From assembly GCA_027382625.1 (NCBI GenBank), contig JAJKFJ010023674.1, forward strand, positions 43,805-107,804: a stretch of DNA of 64,000 nt. The letters run 5' to 3'. Shown piece by piece: positions 57,301-64,000 of this stretch; within the stretch, counting starts at the first letter, position 1; each line of letters starts with the position of its first letter. The notes beneath the pieces are model-generated. The model saw only the letters and a list, made by a program, of their open reading frames with translations. It was not told the origin of the DNA and did not search any database. This stretch comes from Tetmemena sp. SeJ-2015. Its lineage: Eukaryota > Ciliophora > Spirotrichea > Sporadotrichida > Oxytrichidae. The translations under genes and the position numbers were made by a program.

Positions 57301-60300
57301 AATTACAAAAATTAAAATCTTGATGGAGTTCACCTATCCTTATTATAGCTATGGAGATTACTAACTGAATCTTAACACGAACAAAGATAAGGATCTGCTC
57401 GTTGCTAGAGATAAAATAATTTTTCTAATCTTCTTTATACAATACTTTTTGAGACAGTATGGGAGTGTTTATCTACAAGATCAATTAACATTTGTATCTT
57501 ATTCTGTGATCGTACGAGTACTCGGATATCAAGTCAAGCTTATTTTTAACTTGAGATACTCTTAAATTAAAATTCCGATCATTGAGAGTAATATGAAATT
57601 TCATAAGCAATAATCAGACAGATAAAGGAGTTCAGTAATGACTTGCAAATCCATTACAAGTACAGACTAGATATGTTCACTCCCAATTTCTCTAAGTTTA
57701 TCGCTTTCGATCGCATAAGCGCTGACTAGGGCAGATATCTCATCTATGATACCCTCAATGATATCATTTAATTTAAATAGTTCTACTCCTCTCAACTTAT
57801 TTTTCGATAGCTAAGAGCCAAAAGTGGTGCCAAATGAGATAATGTACCTAAAAAATGAAAATTAAGAACATAAAATTACTCCTCAGATGATGATAAGCAA
57901 GATGCAATGGCTCGATTAAGCATTTTATATTTTAGATGAAAGTAGAATAAGGATCATTAATCATAAGAATGGAGTAGAGCAGATTTAAAATATGTTTATC
58001 GAAATGAAGGTATTTTATAAAACCTTACTTATTTTTATTATATAAACAAATTTAATAGCCATATTTTTAACAGATTAATCTATGGTAATTTATAGATTTT
58101 TGATACTGATCACCCTGATAACGATGAATAATATAGAGTTGAATTTTTTGATTTCATAAATTGACTTTTTCTCTTCAGAGTGAGAAATACAAAGCAGGAG
58201 ATAGTAGAACAAAACAAAACTAGTTGAGCAATTTAAGTTACAAAGTTGTCATTTAGAGTATTTTAGAAACTCAGAAATGGTTTTATTTTTCGCAAAGAAT
58301 GATTGATTAATCTTGATAAATGAGGTTGAGCAAATATCTGTGTTATAAAAGATAAGTAAATAGTTGGAAATTCGAAAATAAAATTAAGCTTATATCTCTT
58401 GATTCTTATTCTTCTTCATCAATTTATTTAATTAGTCTCATTTTACAACCAGGGATTACTTATATTGAGATCTGAACTTACAAAAAAGTGAAAATATTTC
58501 TCATGCATAATAATTGACAGCAAGCTATTTGAGGAGTGAGACAAAACTGATATTTGCGAGAATCTGCCATTTAGCGTTAGTTTCATTATATTTAATTTAA
58601 TTCTGATTTCCTATTTCTATTATTATCTATTAAATTTTAGCCTATAATGGAAGGTGCTAGCTTTCAATTAGATTCCACTTTTCAAGGAATTGAGTATTCC
58701 CGAGTGGAGAGATGAGTATTCATGAGTTCATTTGTAAATAAATTTTTACTATATAATAGGACAGAATGAAATTACAATTTAATTTTATAATACCAAATCA
58801 TAATCTCGAGAAAATACGAGACTGATCCTATTAAAAGTATGCAAAAGCTTTACTAGGAAGTCAAGTCCTTAAATTATGATGAGTAATGATTTATGTATTT
58901 ATGAAGTCTCTCACCTATCTTTTCCCTGAGGCTTCAAGTTCAGACTTCTACGAGATAATGATGAAGCAAGATTACGAGATCTTCTCCTCCGCCTCTCACA
59001 GTTTTACACTTATGAGTTGGAAGATCGCAGTTAAGTTGGCCGAAGGATATTTAAAACTTAAAGACCTCAGCACAAGGACCATTCAGTAACTTCTCTACTC
59101 CATCTTCCCAGGTGGAGATACCATACTTCACATCTTATCAAAATCAGACGAGTTACTTAACATCTTATGTTTTTTAAAATATGCTCTATATTATTATTTG
59201 TTCAGCACATATTTTAGAAAAACTTTTTCAGTTTCCTTCTGTAAGGGCTAGACGAATGAGTACGAACCTCTTGTCATTTGTGTGAAGACTTGGTACTGTA
59301 AGTGCTCCTTGTGGGTCGAGTATTGCCAGAAAAATTACAAAAAAAGGTAATTTTACAGATTTATTAAATCTTAACAATATAGGGAAGGTTCTTAATAAAC
59401 ATGCAAATTCTAGATGGTTTCGAAGATACACCTCTCAAGTTAAGTAAAAATACTAAAAATGGTGGCTACTTACTGTATAAGCTGGCTTATTAGCTAGTAG
59501 TGAAAAATAGGGGCTGAGCAGATAATACTTGATATTTAAGTAATGGTATATATAGGGATCTTAAAATTGGTTGAATCTTGGAGTTTTGCCATCCAGAAGG
59601 AAAGAGTATAAAGCACCATATGCCTTTCCTTCCTAATAACGAAGGCAAGACAGTCCTTCATCTTAATTATGTTTGCATTTATTCGCTATGCCAATTTTTA
59701 AAGATCTTTTGATTAAAGGAAAGCAAACTAAGGCAATTAACACCTTCAACACAATAATTTATGTGTATGGGTGTGATGTGATATAATTCTTAATCCTTGT
59801 TGAAACATCTGTCTTTGTACGAGGCAGATCATCATTCTAAGGCAATTAAAGATGTGCTTCATGAGTTGGTAGAATTGAAGCTTGCAGATTTCGATAGTTA
59901 TTTGGAAAGCAGATTTTAATGAGGAGGGGTGTTATAAATAAATTAATATCATATTTTTCAGCAATGAAATATTTCTTAAATTTTTATATATTTTGGCAAT
60001 GAAAGACTCTTTCATTATCTAAATCTTAATAGTTTTGCTGAATGGCATTTTTCTATTTAAATATGACGTCAAAACATTTCAAGTTTGGTTCTCCCTACAG
60101 ATTCCAATAATCTGAGGATCATCTAGAAATCGACAATTTTGTAAAATCAATTTTAGAAATTGAAAGGAGTATAAATATTTGATAATTTTTGACAAGTACA
60201 AAATAACTTTCGATTCTGTTGGCTTCACTACAAGTTCAAGTTGGATTAACACAGCTCTCTTAGATAAGGAATTCTATGATTAAAAAATTATAATTAGCCG

Positions 60301-60450
60301 ACGACAATATTTGTTTTGATTACAACTGCTTTATATATTTTACCCAGAGAGAAAAGTCAAGGTAGAGACACTCGATATTGCTGGAATTTATCACTACAAT
60401 GACCCACATGAAGACAAGTTCTTTAAAGTAGAGTTGTACATTTATTTTTT
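51336..60450 (+). CDS. Large channel protein, N-terminal region (many small MDSs)
   Basis: A long series of short plus-strand coding islands split by AT-rich gaps. Legible pieces: ENSDDYDGSRVDEFFKAVSH (51338), EIREFLGGYQYLLQIWQKIP (51660), YLYLGEAAEAKTGKNIQDNI (53340), a Glu-rich linker near 53480, GYSDFIFLYEQASDYYEVIE (54106), FSLEFPNEEDRKNKWVPQIN (55005), WTCSDIYIYQIYNKDGEMKW (55410), MFTPNFSKFIAFDRISADQG followed by RYLIYDTLNDI (57670) and FPEASSSDFYEIMMKQDYEI (58920). The DxxxYDxxT/IYxIYNxDG pieces look like beta-propeller (WD40-like) blades, as in some large ciliate channel proteins. No in-frame ATG was seen for the first piece, so the start is uncertain. MDS order was not tested; scrambling is possible. 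Confidence 0.5.
52585..52790 (-). pseudogene. Broken ubiquitin-like relic inside the channel gene
   Basis: The minus strand reads TTEEASTQSNEGIPPDQQRL then IFAGK (about 52790-52709), an almost perfect ubiquitin core. About 80 nt of other sequence follow, then RTLSDYNIQKESTLTL in another frame (52630-52585). The residues normally before EGIPPDQQ (ENVKAKIQDK) are missing there. A degenerate look-alike, NIQNKIFNKDK, lies after IFAGK. A TGA intervenes. It is opposite in strand to the host gene and sits in a spacer of about 400 bp. Confidence 0.75.
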
Positions 60451-60539
60451 ATTCATATTCTTTGACTCTCTTGCAAATACAGACTAATTCTCTTACTTTG
60501 AATTGAGAAGCATCTAATGTAACTAAAGTAACGCAGGAT

Positions 60540-62725
60540 ATTATTCTAACAATCAGGGTCCAAAATGAAATAAACGATTGTATAATTCTATTTAGCTTGT
60601 TGATGGTGTGTCTGTAGTCTATTTAAGTTAAACATTCTATTCTAGTTCGAACTTAATTGAAATCAATTTGATAAATTAGATTACGCTTTGGTTAAATATT
60701 AATTAAGATAAAACCAATTTTCAGTGATTGATTTATTGATTCTTTGCACATTTAAGGTGTACTTTTTTACACTCAAATTTTACTAATGTACGAATATACT
60801 AATGCATTACTAAAATTATATTAAACTTGCAATTGTGAGTGAATAGATAATGTATGTACCGTGAACCGGGGATTAATGTTGAGGGAGTGTATGAATTTAA
60901 AATTTAAGCTAGGAATATACATTAGTTTTCAAATGCAATGCGTGTTTCTCTACCTTTCTATCATTAACTATAGCTTTCCAGGTTTTCTTTTGTCTCTACT
61001 CCTACAATGAGCACCTATTGAATTAGCTACTTCTCAAAATATTTGGCTATGTCTAATGAATTCTAAGGAACCTGTTGCGACGATTTTCATCCTATTTCTA
61101 GTCATAAGGACCATGACCGCATTGCTATCAAAGGCTTCAATCTCCTCATTCTTCACTTATTTGAGTGGGTTAGAGTTTGACGAGGCGATGACTTTGTAGT
61201 CTTGAACCCTCAATTCTATTGAACTTTTATGTTTACTGGAAAGCCTTCCCTTTCCATGAACAGCTTCATTCTGGCCAAGTTCATTTTGCTCTGGAAATTT
61301 GGATCAATGATTCATTATCACGATTTTAGAATAATCTCAAATATATTTTCTGTTCATTATGAAATTCCCAGTCGCATCGGTAAGCGGCTTAACCAGGAAT
61401 ATCTCCTCAATCTGGCGAATAAAAATGCACTTGCCTGTGTTTTCTGCCTATAAATCCAAAAGGTGCAAGCCTTCGGGTCTAATTTGCTGAAGATCAACTG
61501 GTAAATTCATCCACGACCTTTTGTAACTAATAATCTACCAGAAACTTCTCAGTGACTAATGCTTTCCTCTAGAGAGACCTGTTAGTGGAATAATAAAACT
61601 GAAAACTTACACTTTAAGGTAGTATTTTTTTACCTTAATCGAAAGGAGTAGATGAAAACCATAGATTCTCAATGAAGAGATGATGCTGTTCCACCACGTC
61701 CCTCTTTTACTTTGTCAAGGGACCCATCATCTCGTGCATATCGAAGTGGATCTCGATCTACTTCTTTTCTTGGCTAGCTTTCAAATGAAGAATGATACTT
61801 TATGCTCTAATAATACAGGTCCTTGCAAGATTTCAACAGTCCTGACTTCATCTATCTGATTATGCCAAGAATTAAAACTTCATAATTTGGCTACTACTCA
61901 TTTCATCGCTCTTCTTGGATGACTGTCTACTCCTATTACCTTCGACCAATATTAATACTACTGATTCTTTGAGCCCAAAAACCATAAATTTTTTGAAGAG
62001 TACTTTTCCTATTGGAATCTTTCACGAATTTGAGACCCAAATTTGCGAAAAACTGCTCTCCGATGTAATAATGTTATGTTAAATACTATTTGAAGAGCTC
62101 CTTGATGCAAAGGATGATAGTAATAGGCAAATAAAGTTTAGGCTTAATGAGTAAATGGATGAAGGCGACTTAGTCTTTTTTAGAGATACCAGTTTATATT
62201 TTCCATTTATGGAAGCATGGTCAAGCTGCTTTTATTTTACATCAACTCTGAAATGAATAGTGCTTTTTGTGTTGTTGATCTTGGTGCAGGAAGTTGAATT
62301 CATAATTTTTGTAATTAATATCTGACTGAGCAAGCCTCATTTCTTATATTTAATGATGTAAATTTAAATATTCTCACACTACCTAAGCTATATTGCGAGG
62401 TGCAGACATTATCTAATCACTCACAATTGCAAGTTTGATATAATTTTAGTAATGCATTAGTATATTAGTACATTAGTAAAATTTGTGTGTAAAAAAGAAC
62501 TCCTTAAAAGCGCCAAAGAACCAATAAACCAATCACTGAAAATTTGTTTTATCTTAATTAATGTTTAACCAAAGAGTAATCTAATTTATCAAATTAATTT
62601 GTGTCTCAATTAAGTTTGAACTAGAATAGAATGTTTAACTTAAATAAACTAAAGACACGCTCTCAACAAGCTAATTAGAATTATACAATCATTTATTTCA
62701 TTTTGGACCCTGATTGTTAGAATAA
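60540..62725. mobile_element. 2.2-kb element with about 330-bp terminal inverted repeats
   Basis: The left arm (60540-60860) starts ATTATTCTAACAATCAGGGT; the right arm (about 62395-62725) ends with the inverted copy. Shared inverted words include TAATGCATTA, CTCACAATTGCAAG, TAATCTAATTTATCAAATT and CTAGAATAGAATGTTTAACT. It separates the channel gene's N-terminal region from its membrane domain. The interior (60860-62395) has a plus-strand frame at about 61921-62252. No transposase motif was recognised. Confidence 0.82.
61921..62252 (+). other. Open frame inside the 2.2-kb element
   Basis: Open for about 110 codons with TAA as Gln, without an ATG near its start: NTTDSLSPKTINFLKSTFPI, FETQICEKLLSDVIMLCQIL and NRQIKFRLNEQMDEGDLVFF. 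I do not recognise it. It could be an element-encoded protein or a chance frame. Confidence 0.35.
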
Positions 62726-62789
62726 TTAATTTAAGTTTCTAATGCCTAATTGACTTCAACTAAACTTACTCTAAATTTGTACAAAGATG

Positions 62790-64000
62790 AATATACTGTG
62801 TGGATTGAATGATAATAAGTTTACCCCTTAGTGCAGAAGTATTTGATAAGGAAACTTTTTGTGCCATTCATCGTGTTCCACTTTTTCTATTTGATAACCA
62901 TCTTCGCAATATTCGAGAGCAGATATGAAGCTGGATGGGACATCACCTACTATGTCATGTTGGGAATCAATGCTATCTTTGCTTCTTACTTCTTAGCTAA
63001 TGAGGTCAGATAAATCGCTGGAGATGGCCTCAACTACTTCAAGTCTTTCTGGAATTACATCGATTTGATTCCTGTGTTTGGAATTTATGGAATCGGTGTG
63101 TTCTCAGTCATCGACAGCTTTGTGCATGCTTCAAACCCTGATGAGCGCGTGAGTGGCACAGTCCAGAGAATAGTAGTTGCTATAGTAACTTTGTTCATGT
63201 GGCTTAAGTTCCTCTACTTCTTCCGTATCTTCGACAAGACAAGTTACCTCATTAGAGCTGTCGTGGAAGTAGTCAAGACTATGAGACATTTCTTCTTAGT
63301 GTTGCTCTTCACCACTATTGCTTTCGGAAATGCATTCCTCGTGCTTGCACTTGGAAATGAGTCTGATGATGGCAAATTCATCACTGGCTACGTCGACTCT
63401 CTTCTCTTCTCATATACTAACTATCATTTTAATATAGAATGATGTTGGGAGACTTTGATACTGGTGCATTCAATTCATATATTTTATGTAAGATGATGAT
63501 TATACGGAGTTTTTAGATTCGGAGACACTGCAGTTCCCTTGATTTGGGTGCTTTTCTTGATCTTCACTATTTTCAACATTATCTAGCATTGAACTATAAA
63601 TCCTATTTCACTAAATTAATTATCGTGATGCTGAATTTGTTGATCGCAGTTATTTCAGACGCCTACGCAGCAGTTGCTGAGCAATCTGAGTAAGCCATGT
63701 ATCAGGAGAGAGCATCTATGATTGCTGAGAACAATTACCTCATTCCAGAGGAAGTTAGAAAGTCCTATGCCAGGCAAGGCTAACTTCTGCTCGTTATTAC
63801 AGACCTGGAAGACGAAAATAGACCCACTGGTAATGACGCCATCATTCAGAAAGTCAATAATTATTCTCTCACTTTTATTGTGATGAGTCGACGAGGTAAA
63901 GGGATACTTGGAGGGAGAGATGAATACCATATAAACGCAGAACTGCCAAGATAATGAGGAAGTCAAGAATAAGTTGATTGAGATGAAACTTTTCCTCCTA
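62790..64000 (+). CDS. TRP/polycystin-like ion-channel domain (C-terminal part, runs off the window)
   Basis: Likely cation channel. A tetrameric six-helix (S1-S6) layout is visible: LFVPFIVFHFFYLITIFAIF (S1, 62847), YYVMLGINAIFASYFLANEV, NYIDLIPVFGIYGIGVFSVI, VVAIVTLFMWLKFLYFFRIF (S4-S5 region), MRHFFLVLLFTTIAFGNAFL (S5), a pore region LFSYRMMLGDFDTGAFGDTA joined from three MDSs, and S6 WVLFLIFTIFNIIVMLNLLI, then AVISDAYAAV, the NLLIAxISDxY signature of TRP/PKD channels. The cytosolic tail continues (SEQAMYQERASMIAENNYLI). Frame-restoring IESs at 63416, 63472 and 63584. It is the end of the gene whose N-terminal part lies before the 2.2-kb element; ion selectivity cannot be told. Confidence 0.82.
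63416..63435. other. IES, 20 bp, pointer ATAT
   Basis: ATAT at 63412-63415 and 63432-63435. Removal joins DSLLFSY to RMMLGDFDTGAF in frame within the pore region. Confidence 0.8.
63472..63520. other. IES, 49 bp, pointer ATTC
   Basis: ATTC at 63468-63471 and 63517-63520. Removal joins FDTGAF to GDTAVPLIWVLF in frame. Confidence 0.8.
63584..63624. other. IES, 41 bp, pointer ATTATC
   Basis: ATTATC at 63578-63583 and 63619-63624. Removal joins FTIFNII to VMLNLLIAVISDAY in frame, restoring the S6 helix. Confidence 0.85.

Noticed and set aside
1..64000. Taking the many 60-150-residue ATG-TAA frames as separate small genes
   Set aside because: TAA and TAG lie in frame inside well-conserved domains on the coding strand (helicase, UTP20, acyl-CoA synthetase), and TGA ends the genes. 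The short frames are pieces or shadows of larger genes read with the wrong code.
1..64000. Bacterial-type features (operons, ribosome binding sites, CRISPR arrays, attachment sites)
   Set aside because: Introns, UGA-only stops, nucleolar and mitochondrial eukaryotic genes and IESs all show a ciliate genome; no such sites were seen.

Overview
This window looks like germline (micronuclear) DNA of a hypotrich ciliate of the Oxytricha/Stylonychia/Tetmemena kind. TAA and TAG are read as glutamine throughout and only TGA ends a frame, so the usual ORF view is badly broken. Nearly every gene is also cut by short AT-rich segments that sit exactly between two copies of a 3-14 bp direct repeat. Removing the segment plus one repeat copy restores the frame. 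This is the MDS/pointer/IES layout of a ciliate germline locus. At least three genes have their coding segments (MDSs) out of order or inverted. The genus is inferred, not shown.

Layout. 1-4008 (+) and 16559-21866 (-) are the two halves of one UTP20-like ribosome-biogenesis gene, split by about 18 kb and inverted; the matching 12-bp pointer lies inside an intron. Nested in that gap are: a scrambled DRS1/DDX27-type DEAD-box helicase (4040-6631 + and 6734-7567 -), for which an 11-MDS map with all pointers could be worked out; a long unrecognised gene (7736-12194 -); a Gln-rich, probably mitochondrial gene (about 12350-13368 -); and a RAP-domain protein (13545-16394 +). Next come an MFS transporter (22062-24623 +) and a BAR-like/PH-like gene whose C-terminal MDS lies upstream of its start (24793-25100, then 25302-26795).

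26.5-40.2 kb holds three tandem paralogues of a long-chain acyl-CoA synthetase (all -). The duplicated unit carried along pieces of both neighbouring genes, now decayed. IESs lie at the same codons in all three copies but differ in sequence and size. One has grown to about 840 bp with an inverted-repeat element inside, and copy 3 alone has a 379-bp TA-flanked inverted-repeat insert near its start codon.

40.1-50.8 kb (-) holds a TCAIM-like mitochondrial protein, an ankyrin-repeat protein with a 690-bp intron made mostly of another inverted-repeat element, and a long Gln/Asn/Ser-rich coiled-coil protein. 51.3-64 kb (+) is a very large, heavily interrupted gene that ends, beyond the window, in a TRP/polycystin-like channel. 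Its spacers hold a broken ubiquitin-like relic and a 2.2-kb element with about 330-bp terminal inverted repeats.

No rRNA, tRNA, CRISPR array or bacterial-type operon was seen. All MDS joins are inferred from pointers, reading frame and protein family; no macronuclear sequence was available for comparison.
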